Counted from the first letter of the stretch, positions 26,499-35,231 are shown. The stretch is DNA of 64,000 nucleotides from Salarchaeum japonicum_A (GCF_049705945.1 NZ_JBNAMV010000002.1:30821-94820); one strand, 5' to 3'. The notes: a model not told the origin generated them from the letters alone. Numbers and translations: made by a program.

Positions 26499-26789
26499 AT
26501 GCCTGGTCCCGATCCGCACGACGACACGAGTCGCGACTACGAACGGTTCGAGAAAGAACAGCTCGCCCAGGACCGCGACGCCACCAGCGTCGACACGGCG
26601 GACATCGACGACACGACGGCCCAGCGCCTGGTCAGCGACCTCGTCGACGCGGACGTCGTCACTCCGGTTCCCGAGGACCAAGTTCTGGCTCACGAACCAA
26701 GCGGCACCACGTTCCACTCGACGACACAACTGGCCGTCTTCCACCGTGGCTGGACGGCCGGCCGCGACGCAGACGCGGAGGCCGAGTGA
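26499..26789 (+). CDS. Uncharacterised small acidic protein
   Basis: 96 residues, very acidic, no recognised domain. The motif TTFHSTTQLAVFHRGW near the C-terminus is the most ordered part. Its stop overlaps the next start (TGATG), so it is co-translated with the zinc protein. Confidence 0.6.
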   Translation: MPGPDPHDDTSRDYERFEKEQLAQDRDATSVDTADIDDTTAQRLVSDLVDADVVTPVPEDQVLAHEPSGTTFHSTTQLAVFHRGWTAGRDADAEAE

Positions 26790-27124
26790 TGCAGCAGACC
26801 CTCGTCGGCTGTGCGTTCTGCGACGCCCCGCCCGGTACCGAGACTGGCGAGGCCCACACCTGGGGTCAAGACGAGCGGGTCACTCACCCGATCTGTGTCG
26901 ACTGCGCGATTCAGACGGAGCCGGATCCCGACGAGCGCGATCACGTTGCCTGTGACGGCTGTGGGCTGGTCGTCGACACGCTCGCAGCACTGACCCGGTT
27001 CCGGGTCGAACTGGGGCATCTGGAAGGCCCGTTGCAGCTGTGCGCCCGTTGTAGTCCGGGCGGGCTCGCGACGTACTGGACGCGCGATCTCGAGGAGCAT
27101 CTCGTCGCGACGCCGGCGGAGTGA
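26789..27124 (+). CDS. Small zinc-binding protein with four CxxC pairs
   Basis: 111 residues from the ATG in the TGATG overlap. CAFC, CVDC, CDGC and CARC give two treble-clef or zinc-ribbon sites. It likely binds nucleic acid or protein. The longer upstream frame is out of register with the preceding gene and is not used. Confidence 0.7.
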   Translation: MQQTLVGCAFCDAPPGTETGEAHTWGQDERVTHPICVDCAIQTEPDPDERDHVACDGCGLVVDTLAALTRFRVELGHLEGPLQLCARCSPGGLATYWTRDLEEHLVATPAE

Positions 27125-27136
27125 CCCAAACACTCT

Positions 27137-27160
27137 TTACTGTTTCGCTGTAAACTGTAA
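27137..27160. promoter_or_regulatory. Operator-like inverted repeat of the wHTH/PIN module
   Basis: TTACTGTTT (27137-27145) and AAACTGTAA (27152-27160) are inverted with one mismatch and a 6-base spacer. They end 13 nt before the GTG at 27174. Binding here by the wHTH protein would give autoregulation. Confidence 0.6.
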
Positions 27161-27173
27161 TCAAGAACGAATC

Positions 27174-27770
27174 GTGTCACGCACCTCAAACCGCGCGGAC
27201 GGCGACATCGTCCAGGACTTCCTCTCGGTCGCGGACCTCCTCGAGGAGCCACAGCTGGCCCAGTTGTACGCGTACCTCGCTCGGGAGGGCGAGGCAACCG
27301 TCCAGAACGTGATGGATGACCTCGAACTCGCCCAGGGGACGGCCTACAGCTACGTCAACCGGCTCGTCGACGCCGGCGTCGTCGACGTCACCGACGACGA
27401 GCAGCCACGCCGGTACGCTGCTCGGGAGATCGACCTGACTGTAACGACGGCCGCCGGCGACCGCGAGTACACGATCACACCGGCGCTGATTGACGCCGTC
27501 GGCCGTCGCGAGACGGACGCCGACATTGACACCTACATCGACCGCCACGGCGTCGCCGGCCTCGCGACCGCGCTCACCTACGCCGTCGCTCGCGAACGCG
27601 GCGAGGTGACCCACCGCCTGATGGCGGAGGATCTCGACATCTCGCCGCTGGCTGCGGAGATGATCTTGCAGGCGCTCCGGCCCGTCGTCCACGAGCACTA
27701 CGACATCGAGGAGTCAGGGGCGGGACTCGACGAGTTGGACATCGACGGCGACGGCGCTGACGACGCGTGA
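27174..27770 (+). CDS. Winged-helix regulator, antitoxin of a PIN module
   Basis: 198 residues from GTG 27174. The winged-helix domain is at about 20-80 (LAQLYAYLAREGEATVQNVMDDLEL, GTAYSYVNRLVDAGVV). A C-terminal domain follows that is typical of haloarchaeal regulators paired with PIN proteins. The stop overlaps the start of the PIN gene (GTGA). The palindrome just upstream suggests autorepression. Confidence 0.75.
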   Translation: MSRTSNRADGDIVQDFLSVADLLEEPQLAQLYAYLAREGEATVQNVMDDLELAQGTAYSYVNRLVDAGVVDVTDDEQPRRYAAREIDLTVTTAAGDREYTITPALIDAVGRRETDADIDTYIDRHGVAGLATALTYAVARERGEVTHRLMAEDLDISPLAAEMILQALRPVVHEHYDIEESGAGLDELDIDGDGADDA

Positions 27771-28276
27771 GCGCACTCCACATCGCCGACACCGGCCTGT
27801 TCGTCGCGATGGGACAGCCGTCGAACAGTCGCTATCAGGCTGTTCGGCGGTTCGCTCGCCTGAACGACGTCACCTTCGTCCTGCCCGATCGGGTGTACGA
27901 GGAGCTGACCGTCAACGACCCCGACATCGAGGAGCCACCTATCGACACCGCGATCGACGAGGACCTGGCGACGGTTGCGGCGTCGCTCGAGTTCTCCGAT
28001 CCGGTCGTCTCGCGGGTGATGGACGGGGTCCAGCGGTACATCGCGAACGCCGATGACCGACCCGCCGACGAGGTCGAACGCGCGGACGCTGCCCTCGCTG
28101 CGCTAGCTGCCCAGCACCTCAGCGCGGGGACGGCGACCGAGGTCTACATCTACACAACAGATATCGCGGCCGGCGAAGGGGCCGAAACCGTGCTCGCGAG
28201 TGAGGGGTACGGTGACTCGGTGACGTTCGTGAATGGTTTCCGGTTTATCGAAAATCTTCGCTCTGACGACAGCTGA
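27767..28276 (+). CDS. PIN-domain toxin-like RNase
   Basis: 169 residues from a GTG overlapping the regulator stop. The PIN fold is clear: IADTGLFVAMG (first Asp), a central Glu in RVYEELTV, ADAALAALAAQHL and YTTDIAAGE with late acidic residues. It would cleave RNA unless held by the wHTH partner. The antitoxin-first order and overlap are standard for toxin-antitoxin operons. Confidence 0.75.
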   Translation: MSALHIADTGLFVAMGQPSNSRYQAVRRFARLNDVTFVLPDRVYEELTVNDPDIEEPPIDTAIDEDLATVAASLEFSDPVVSRVMDGVQRYIANADDRPADEVERADAALAALAAQHLSAGTATEVYIYTTDIAAGEGAETVLASEGYGDSVTFVNGFRFIENLRSDDS

Positions 28277-28278
28277 CG

Positions 28279-28539
28279 TTACTTCGCCTCAAGGTTTCGC
28301 GCGTCGAGTTCACCGGCGAGATACTGTTCTCCCTCTCGTGTGATGTCGTAGACACCGTTGCCGAGGTGGACGAGGAGTCCATATTCGACGAGTGTCTTGC
28401 AGCGGGCGTTGATGTGTTGCCGGGAGAACCGGACGCGGTCGCTATCAGCCATTTCCTTGGGGGTATCAGGGCTATCGTCAGAGAGATGCTCCAGAATGCG
28501 GTCATCGGCGCGAGACATCCAGTCGGCGTCAAAGCGCAT
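28279..28539 (-). CDS. PhiH1-repressor-like winged-helix protein
   Basis: 86 residues from ATG 28539. MRFDADWMSRADDRILEHL followed by ISRQ/VRFSRQHINARCKTL and the wing LGNGVYDITREGEQYL matches the PhiH1 repressor-type HTH family of haloarchaea. It binds DNA as a small regulator. It converges on the PIN gene (stops 2 nt apart). Confidence 0.78.
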   Translation of the reverse strand: MRFDADWMSRADDRILEHLSDDSPDTPKEMADSDRVRFSRQHINARCKTLVEYGLLVHLGNGVYDITREGEQYLAGELDARNLEAK

Positions 28540-28623
28540 AATCACTTCTGGTTGCGCCGACGCTATCCCGAACGCGCTAAGTCAATTGGCAAAGCGAAGA
28601 GCTTCTGTGGTTGACTCCTAACG

Positions 28624-28631
28624 TTTTAAAA
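28624..28631 (+). promoter_or_regulatory. TATA box of the HalOD1-like gene
   Basis: TTTTAAAA lies 29 nt before the ATG at 28661, consistent with a leaderless or very short leader transcript. Confidence 0.65.
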
Positions 28632-28660
28632 GCCTGCCACTCTTAGCCCCGAGCGTTCAG

Positions 28661-28921
28661 ATGCATTCTCCTCCATCGGACTGTCCGGATGGTTCGAGGG
28701 ACCTCCTCGTGGAGATCATCGAGACACTAGAGACGTGTGGACTCGAGGACGATTCCTACCAGCTCCACGATTACGTCGACCCCGATGCGCTCGAACAGTT
28801 GATCGCCTCCGCCGATGAGAACATCGCCGTTCAGTTCACTGTCGAGGGGATCCTACTCGATGTATCACCGGACAGCGTGGACGTCATCGTCGAGGACGAG
28901 TCCCAGTCCGTCGGCGAATAA
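28661..28921 (+). CDS. HalOD1-type output-domain protein
   Basis: 86 residues. The pattern YQLHDYVDPDALEQLI...VQFTVEGILLDVSPDSVDV is the haloarchaeal HalOD1 output domain, here as a stand-alone protein. HalOD1 proteins occur at the end of signalling chains; the exact action is unknown. It has its own TATA box and no leader hairpin. Confidence 0.75.
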   Translation: MHSPPSDCPDGSRDLLVEIIETLETCGLEDDSYQLHDYVDPDALEQLIASADENIAVQFTVEGILLDVSPDSVDVIVEDESQSVGE

Positions 28922-29503
28922 CGACGTGCGGGTACGAGATAGGGATCGTTCCTGAAAGCCCTCGGCCGCTCGACGTCCCGCGACCACCGCTGCGCGCCTC
29001 GTGCCTGCGGTGCTTGCGGGGTCGGGGGACGACCGAGGCGGCCTCGCCCTTTCTGAGTCCGCCAGGACGTTAGATGCCTCACCGAGCGACGTAACCAGCT
29101 GAACAGGTGTGTACGTAGCGGCCCGCCCCGCTCGCCGCTGCCGCCCTCCGCGTCGCTCGCGACCGACCATTCCGGGCGTGCGGGCGCTCTCCGCACCGCC
29201 CGCGCCCGTTCCGGGCTAAAGTGCATGTGCCCTCGGCGCCAGCGGGTAAGCGCGAGGGGTTGCGCGGCGTGGCTGCTCACCCCCCACGCTTACTCCGCTG
29301 GCCGCTCGCTCCGGGCGGGTCGGCGCGCGGTGCTGGTTGGGGCCACCTCATGCAGGCGCGCTCTCGCTCGCGCCCGGTAGGGCGCTCGCGAAGGCGCGAG
29401 CGAGAGCGCGCAGATGGTTCTGTCGGTCGTTGTCGTCGGAAAACCGCGATGTTGGAGCATCGCGGAGTCGGCGCGTGAGCGCCTTCGGTCTTTGGTGAGA
29501 CCA
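28922..29503. other. GC-rich structured region upstream of the RPA-like gene
   Basis: 582 bases without a credible gene. It contains a perfect 19-bp stem (29356-29374 with 29393-29411), an 8-bp stem CCGCGATG/CATCGCGG (29444-29451 with 29458-29465) and a short GGTCT/AGACC hairpin touching the ATG at 29504. It may be a long structured 5' leader, a non-coding RNA or a replication-linked site. Confidence 0.5.
29356..29411. repeat. Perfect 19-bp inverted repeat
   Basis: Arms 29356-29374 and 29393-29411 pair perfectly around an 18-base loop, forming the strongest single hairpin I found in the window. It lies about 95 bases upstream of the RPA-like start. Confidence 0.8.
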
Positions 29504-30370
29504 ATGTCAAGTAACAGCTCTAGTAGCAAGGTCGTTACGGTGGATGAACAGGCATTCGAGAAAGCGGGCGGTCAGGCGGTCGATGAAGACGGCTTCCCAG
29601 TCGTCGACGAGACGCCGGAGTTCGAGGCCGCGGTCGAGCAGGAGACGCAGGCGAAGGTCGATGCGAACCACCCGGATGGGATCGCGGACACGAGCGAGGA
29701 CCGGATTCACGGTGTCACCCTCGAACAGGAGGAGCGCATTCGGGCGCGGGAAGCCGAGCTGGAGCGCATCAGTGCCCAGGCCGAGCTGGGAACCCAGGAA
29801 GGTCGTGAGCAGCGTACGCGAGAGGTCGTCAGCGAGCAGTGTGGTCGTGACGAGCCGGCGCTGGCGGAGCGCACGGATCCCCGGGAGAAGCTGACGCAAG
29901 AGGAGCTCGCGGAAGTCAACGAGCAGGCAATGCGGATCAGCGACGAAGTGCAGGGCGGCTGGTCGAGAGCAGTCGTCGCGAAGCAGCTGGCCGAGAAGGT
30001 GCAGCGCGGGCGGGACGTCACGAAGGCGGTGCTGGAAACCCTCGAAGAACTGAAGGCGGCGCCGGGGGCGATCGTGCCCATCGCGGACGTGCCGGACGTC
30101 CCGGTCGGTGAGGTGACGGTCGAAGGTGAAATCACGCAACTCTGGGATCCGAGTGATACCTCGATTTCTCAGGTCGGGTTGATCGAGGACGACAGTGGGA
30201 AGATCAAGTTCACCATCTGGGAGGCCTCTCGGAAGACGGTCGTGAGCGAAGGTGAGACGGTCCGGTTCCGGGCCGTCAAGAAGAACTGGTACCAAGGGCG
30301 GTGCAGCATCGCCATCACGGGCTGGAGCAGGATCGAATTCCCAGAGCGCGGTCGGTGGTGGGAAGAGTAG
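29504..30370 (+). CDS. RPA-like single-strand DNA-binding protein
   Basis: 288 residues from ATG 29504. The N-terminal half is acidic and helical. The C-terminus (about 185-288) is an OB fold: GEVTVEGEITQLWDPSDTSISQVGLIEDDSGKI..., FTIWEASR, EGETVRFRAVKKNWYQGRCSIAITGWS. It matches plasmid-type haloarchaeal RPA-family proteins and should coat single strands during replication or transfer. The gene ends before a T6 run at about 30390. The longer frame from 29414 would have to read through the structured leader. Confidence 0.78.
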   Translation: MSSNSSSSKVVTVDEQAFEKAGGQAVDEDGFPVVDETPEFEAAVEQETQAKVDANHPDGIADTSEDRIHGVTLEQEERIRAREAELERISAQAELGTQEGREQRTREVVSEQCGRDEPALAERTDPREKLTQEELAEVNEQAMRISDEVQGGWSRAVVAKQLAEKVQRGRDVTKAVLETLEELKAAPGAIVPIADVPDVPVGEVTVEGEITQLWDPSDTSISQVGLIEDDSGKIKFTIWEASRKTVVSEGETVRFRAVKKNWYQGRCSIAITGWSRIEFPERGRWWEE

Positions 30371-30386
30371 GCGAGCGCGACGCCCT

Positions 30387-30397
30387 CCTTTTTTGGT
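30387..30397 (+). terminator. T-run terminator after the RPA-like gene
   Basis: CCTTTTTTGG begins 17 nt after the stop. Oligo-T is the usual archaeal termination signal. Confidence 0.5.
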
Positions 30398-30524
30398 GTG
30401 TGCCGGACCGACCCTGACCCCGCCGCCCCACCCTCCGCTCCGTGCTCGCTTCGCTGCGCGCGCAGCCACGACCTAGAGAACTCGATGTTAAATTGACATC
30501 ATGGGATTCGATTTATGTACAACT

Positions 30525-31301
30525 CTAATTGCCCAAGTCTATTGAGGCGGTCGGTGTTTCCTCACCCGCGAACGTCTCCAGCAAGTACAGCACGCTGAAC
30601 CCGAGGTTCTCATGGATCCAGTCCTGATTCGAGTAGATGTCCGTGAAGTCGCCGGTCACGAAGTGGCTGATACCGATTTCCTCCTTCAGGAACACGGCGT
30701 CACAGATCAGCGCGATATCCGCATTGTTCTTCATATGGACCGGCCATTCCTTCAACCGCTTCTCAACGTCGGGATACTCGCGGTCTCGCATCGGTTCCAG
30801 ATAGACACGGGCCTCGATCTGGTCCTTGTGCTTGATCGACCGCTCCATCAAGACGTCCTTCAGCTTCCGAGCAGCTTCCCGAGCTGTCCGCCGAGTGAGC
30901 TCGCCCTCCTTCTCGAAGTACCACTCAAAGTACTTCTGGAGCCGAGGCCGCACCTCCTTCTCCTCGGACTCCTTCATGTCGAACCGCTCGACGTACTCGT
31001 CCATCACGGTCTCAATATCGAGCTCGTCGTCACTGTAGGTTTGCAGCATCTTCCCGAACTGCCTCAGTTTCAACCGGAGCTTCGCCCGTTTCTCCCCGTA
31101 CAGGCCTTCGTCCCGGTCTAACCGGATGTCGGCGGAACGCCGACTGTTGTCCTCGGTGCTGGAGCAGTACTCGTAGACGGCGTTCTTCCCGGTGTAGATC
31201 GTGTTGTCGGTGTCGAACAATCGTTTGGCGTCAGGGTACCACCGGTCATTGATGAAGGTGAGTCCGAGCAGGCAGTTGGTGTCTACGAAGTACCGGGTCA
31301 T
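30525..31301 (-). CDS. PIN-domain protein, toxin-like (pair B)
   Basis: 258 residues. MTRYFVDTNCLLGL carries the first PIN Asp. NNADIALICDAVFL and HFVTGDFTDIY supply the later acidic residues, separated by a long helical insert (about 60-180). It begins 12 nt after the stop of the Panacea-like gene, so the order partner-then-PIN is the same as in pair A. Confidence 0.7.
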   Translation of the reverse strand: MTRYFVDTNCLLGLTFINDRWYPDAKRLFDTDNTIYTGKNAVYEYCSSTEDNSRRSADIRLDRDEGLYGEKRAKLRLKLRQFGKMLQTYSDDELDIETVMDEYVERFDMKESEEKEVRPRLQKYFEWYFEKEGELTRRTAREAARKLKDVLMERSIKHKDQIEARVYLEPMRDREYPDVEKRLKEWPVHMKNNADIALICDAVFLKEEIGISHFVTGDFTDIYSNQDWIHENLGFSVLYLLETFAGEETPTASIDLGN

Positions 31302-31313
31302 GGAGGGGTTTGG

Positions 31314-32183
31314 TTAGGGGGCGGGTGAGAGACCAAGGAGTGCGATCGCAACTCCGTCAGCGGCTTCGGACACTACTTGGTTCTCTTCCAGGTCTGTGTG
31401 TAGCCGGGAGCGTTCTCGCTCTATCAGTTCGAGTTCCTTCCGGATATCCTCTTGTCGGCCTTCGAGGTCCTGCGTGTCTAGTTCCTCGGCGATCTCTTCG
31501 GGGGTCAACCCGGTGTTTTCGCGTTGGGCGAGGTCGATGCAGAAGATGGTCCAGAACAATTCAGAGACCTTCAGGGCCTTCTGCGGCCGGTACTCTTCGG
31601 CATCAAGTTCAGCACTTACAACCGAGTACCAGAGATCCAGGTCCTGCTCCAGCCACGGGTAGTCGTCGACTGGGAAGGTATCGATGATATCGAAGACCGT
31701 GTTGATGACTGCTTCCCTGCTGGAGTCTACTTCGGGGTAATCTGGTTTGTCGTCGATAGCGTCACTGAGCTGTTTGTCGAGTCGTCGGTAGTGGCGTTGG
31801 ACATCGTAAGGCGCGTCCTCGTACATGTCATCGGTCAGCCCCTCCGTATTTTGTTCGTACAGACGGTTGAGTGCTCGAGAGAGTGCGAGTCGAGCCTTTG
31901 TCTCTTCCTCCCTGGGGAGGCTGAGCTGAGAAGCTGAAAGGCTACAACGGACTTCTCGGCTATCGTCACTCCAGTCTACCGTGACTGGGGATCCACCGGT
32001 CTTCGCCATGGTTCCGAACTTGTACCAGAAGTGCTGGATATCCGTGTCCAATCCGACGTCGTTGAGTTCCTTGTCTGCGAAATAGAGTAGTTTATAGAAG
32101 GTTTTGGGGCGTAACGGGTTCGAGTAGAATCTCTCGTCCAAGAGAAGGGCCGTTACCTCCCCTACGCTCAGTGTAGAGGTCAT
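31314..32183 (-). CDS. Panacea/SocA-like partner of the PIN protein (pair B)
   Basis: 289 residues. KLLYFADKEL (31-40) then WYKFG (53-57) resembles the Panacea antitoxin core and matches KLCYFAIKEF...WYLAG of the 24062-25084 protein. The remainder is helical and ends in a coiled coil (about 250-280). Predicted antitoxin or control subunit for the downstream PIN protein. Confidence 0.58.
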   Translation of the reverse strand: MTSTLSVGEVTALLLDERFYSNPLRPKTFYKLLYFADKELNDVGLDTDIQHFWYKFGTMAKTGGSPVTVDWSDDSREVRCSLSASQLSLPREEETKARLALSRALNRLYEQNTEGLTDDMYEDAPYDVQRHYRRLDKQLSDAIDDKPDYPEVDSSREAVINTVFDIIDTFPVDDYPWLEQDLDLWYSVVSAELDAEEYRPQKALKVSELFWTIFCIDLAQRENTGLTPEEIAEELDTQDLEGRQEDIRKELELIERERSRLHTDLEENQVVSEAADGVAIALLGLSPAP

Positions 32184-32348
32184 GCTTATTCGAGGCTAAC
32201 AGCACCACCTCTAATTACTGTATTGAAAACAGTGAATCTGAATCAGGAACTCCCAAAACCGTGGCCAGGCATCCAATTCTCGGCCTGAATCCGGACCGTT
32301 CACTGCGACGAAATGATTTAGGTACTCCATTGTGAGGTTCGGTATAAC

Positions 32349-33737
32349 GTGGCCCTCACCAACCTCCTAGGCGAACGCGAGGCCCTCGCTAAAAACTCGG
32401 AGATCTACGGTGACAAGGTCCAAGAGTACATGGAGGCGATGGGATACTACATCACGGAAACATCGCCCACCCATGGCGGGCTTGTCGACCAGAAATACGA
32501 ACTCCCAGAGATCAGGGGGGACCGAGAGGTCTGGGTCGAGCTCAAGTGGACAGACCAGCGCCGTCACGGGAAGAAATTCCTCGAGGAGATGGGGAAGTAC
32601 TTCCTCCACTACATGGACCGGTCTCCTGAGAAACGGTTCGACGTGGCCATCTTCGGGCGGAACCTCGAGAACTTCAAAGAGTGGCAGAAGATCTTCGACG
32701 TCACCAAGCAGACCGACGAGGCAATCCAGGAGTTCTACGACCGAGTCTGCGAGAACGACAAACTCTCGGACGAGCATCGAAGGAAGATTAAGAGCTATTC
32801 GATGGACGATTTCGAGGAGTTCCTGAGTGACACCCACGTCTACCAGGCCGACTACGACTCGCTCTTGATGAAGATCGAGGAGTTCGAGAAAGACGACCGG
32901 TTCAAACCCGACTTCTTCCAGCGTGAAGCCGAACCCATCACCGACAGGTCAGAGCTGACCACCAACCTCGTCGAGATAACAGAGTACCCTGAAACTCTGT
33001 ACATCGGAGACCAGGTGGAGGGCGCGACACAAGAGGTAGCATTCAAGCTACGCCCATTCACGGTACCGACGTGGTTCAAGTCGAACAAGGTGTATAGCCT
33101 ATTGCCGCCGGAGGAAATGCCGAGAGCGGTCAAACAGTTCATTGACCCGGACACGGTCGAGGAGACCGGGTTCCGGTCGTGGGTAGAAGCCGACCAAGGG
33201 AACGCCGATATTGGGAAACGGCTGATTCGGGCCGTTGTCCTCTCCAAGGGTGAAGACCGTGGCTGCATCGCGATTAACTACCGTAGCGACTACCACCTGT
33301 ACTTCCCACACGAAGACCCCGAAGCGGAGGTCCGGAAAGAAGAGGGGCGACAGGTCACAAAACACTACGATGAGGCCGAATCACCCTTCTTCCGCCACCA
33401 CTCACTCCGTATCGGCATCCTCGAATACTCGGGACAGTACTTCCTCACCCTGAAACCAGCTATCCTGTTCACCACCAACGGGAAAGAAAACCGGATCACC
33501 GGGGAACAAGCCAAACCGTTACACGACAGGTTCAGCCCCAGCCGACACGGGAACAACCGGAAAACACGGAGTCGGATCAACCACTGGTGGAAAATCCTGG
33601 ACTACGGCGACCCCAAACAGGACGATCTGGACATCGGGACAGAACCCGTGATGCTCGAAGTCAACAAAAGGCCGCCCAAAGACACCGACGAACGGGACGG
33701 CACCATGCAGAACAAGTGGTTAGGAGATTTCCAATGA
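32349..33737 (+). CDS. PD-(D/E)XK nuclease with APAZ-like C-terminus, Argonaute partner
   Basis: 462 residues from GTG 32349. The N-terminal 70 residues hold a nuclease core: Asp58 and Glu64-x-Lys66 in DREVWVELKW. The C-terminal 270 residues are beta-rich and would be the APAZ domain that binds short Argonautes; this is inferred from the gene pair rather than from motifs. It overlaps the pAgo gene by 4 nt (ATGA). Systems of this layout are defence modules in which guide-directed target recognition by pAgo activates the effector. Confidence 0.65.
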   Translation: MALTNLLGEREALAKNSEIYGDKVQEYMEAMGYYITETSPTHGGLVDQKYELPEIRGDREVWVELKWTDQRRHGKKFLEEMGKYFLHYMDRSPEKRFDVAIFGRNLENFKEWQKIFDVTKQTDEAIQEFYDRVCENDKLSDEHRRKIKSYSMDDFEEFLSDTHVYQADYDSLLMKIEEFEKDDRFKPDFFQREAEPITDRSELTTNLVEITEYPETLYIGDQVEGATQEVAFKLRPFTVPTWFKSNKVYSLLPPEEMPRAVKQFIDPDTVEETGFRSWVEADQGNADIGKRLIRAVVLSKGEDRGCIAINYRSDYHLYFPHEDPEAEVRKEEGRQVTKHYDEAESPFFRHHSLRIGILEYSGQYFLTLKPAILFTTNGKENRITGEQAKPLHDRFSPSRHGNNRKTRSRINHWWKILDYGDPKQDDLDIGTEPVMLEVNKRPPKDTDERDGTMQNKWLGDFQ

Positions 33738-35152
33738 ACGAGTTCACCGCCGAAGTCCTCGACGAACCCGGCTTGATGTTCGCTGACGGCGAGGACTCCA
33801 TCGACCCCCGAGTCGGATTGATGAAATACGGACCAAGAACTCCATCCGGGAAATCCGAACATCAGGTAATCAACGTCGGATACATCGGGTCTGGCCGGTC
33901 TCTCGGCGGCCTCGAGAAACTGTTCAAGGACATGGAGCTGGCGATCACCGCCGACGAGGACAAGTCGAAGCGGTGGAAACCACCGTTCCCCGGCCTCGGC
34001 GAACGGTCGCCGCTGAACTTCACGTTCAACACGCAGAAGCGGTGGCGGCAGACGATTACTCGAGGCGAGATCCGGGACCTGAAACAAATCCGCAGCCGGA
34101 AAGACCGGTTGGAAGAAGCGGTCGAGATCATCAAGATCAACCTTGAAGTCCTGTACGCCAAGGAAACGCCGCCTGACGTCGTGTTCATCGCGATTCCAGA
34201 AGCGATGTGGGACGCATGCACTCCATCCCACCAGGACCATGCCCGGATGCAGTCAGAGACCAGCGACTTCCACAACCGGATCAAGCTGCTAGGGATGGAA
34301 GTCGGGTTGCCGACGCAGCTGATGCAGCCGAAGACCCTCCGCGGTGAGGGCGTCCAGGACAAGTCCGAGATCGCATGGAACATCGCGGTTGGAACACTGT
34401 ACAAGGCGCAACGCGGCCATCCCTGGAAACTAACCGAGCTGGAGGACGGAACGTGCTTCGCCGGGATATCCTTCTACAAAGAGCGAGGCGGAGACCAATC
34501 CCGGACACGGACAGCTATGGCCCAAGTCTTCCTGGAGACAGGGGAGAACTTCATCCTTCGAGGCGACCCCGTCGAAGGAGAGAAGCACGGCCCAGGGAAC
34601 AACCACCTCGCAGAAGACGACGCCAAGCAACTGGTAAAGAAGATTCTCAGGCACTACCGTAGCCACAAAAAGACTGAGCCGCGACGACTGGTGCTTCACA
34701 AGCGGTCGGAGTTCTGGGAAGAGGAGCGAGAGGGCTTCATCAAAGGTGCCGGGAACATCGAGTTGATGGACTTCGTCACGGTCCGAGAGCGGCACCCAGT
34801 CCGGGCCTTGAGTTCCGGGATTTATCCGGCGCTTCGAGGCACGATGGTCTCCGCACCGAACAACGAGGAGCACTACCTGTACACGAAGGGGTACATCCCG
34901 GCTTTGTCGACGTATCCGGCCTCGAACATCCCGGAGCCGATCGTGGTCAAGCCGGATCCAGAGGTCAGTGACTCATCGCCACAGAAGCTGTGCCGAGAAA
35001 TGCTGGCGTTCACGAAACTGGACTGGAACACTTCGGATTTCTGTACGAAGCTTCCGGTTACAATCGGAATCTCAGATGCCGTTGGGAACATTCTGGCTGA
35101 AGCTGAAGCTCAAAACACCAGTCTGGACATCCATTACTACCATTATATGTAG
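33734..35152 (+). CDS. Short prokaryotic Argonaute (MID plus inactive PIWI)
   Basis: 472 residues from the ATG overlapping the previous stop. The opening GLMFADGE...DPRVGLMKYGPR is characteristic of short pAgos, which lack N and PAZ domains. The MID/PIWI boundary shows SEIAWNIAVGTLYKAQRGHPWKL-like sequence (about 211-233). The first PIWI strand is CFAGISFY (241-248), where the catalytic Asp is replaced by Ser246, so the PIWI domain should not cut. It probably uses a small guide to sense invading nucleic acid and signals to the upstream nuclease. Confidence 0.8.
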   Translation: MNEFTAEVLDEPGLMFADGEDSIDPRVGLMKYGPRTPSGKSEHQVINVGYIGSGRSLGGLEKLFKDMELAITADEDKSKRWKPPFPGLGERSPLNFTFNTQKRWRQTITRGEIRDLKQIRSRKDRLEEAVEIIKINLEVLYAKETPPDVVFIAIPEAMWDACTPSHQDHARMQSETSDFHNRIKLLGMEVGLPTQLMQPKTLRGEGVQDKSEIAWNIAVGTLYKAQRGHPWKLTELEDGTCFAGISFYKERGGDQSRTRTAMAQVFLETGENFILRGDPVEGEKHGPGNNHLAEDDAKQLVKKILRHYRSHKKTEPRRLVLHKRSEFWEEEREGFIKGAGNIELMDFVTVRERHPVRALSSGIYPALRGTMVSAPNNEEHYLYTKGYIPALSTYPASNIPEPIVVKPDPEVSDSSPQKLCREMLAFTKLDWNTSDFCTKLPVTIGISDAVGNILAEAEAQNTSLDIHYYHYM

Positions 35153-35200
35153 AACATCAGCTGGATTGTGTTCTAGTTGACTGGAGTACCGATACCATCC

Positions 35201-35231
35201 GTTTCTATCGGCCCCTCAATGGGCGAGGGGC
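35201..35231 (+). promoter_or_regulatory. Leader hairpin, copy 3
   Basis: GTTTCTATCG followed by GCCCCTC (35211-35217) pairing with GAGGGGC (35225-35231), 38 nt before the TFB start at 35270. Confidence 0.6.

Noticed and set aside
29507..30469. 320-residue minus-strand frame opposite the RPA-like gene
   Set aside because: Arg/Leu-rich low-complexity translation; the OB fold is on the + strand.
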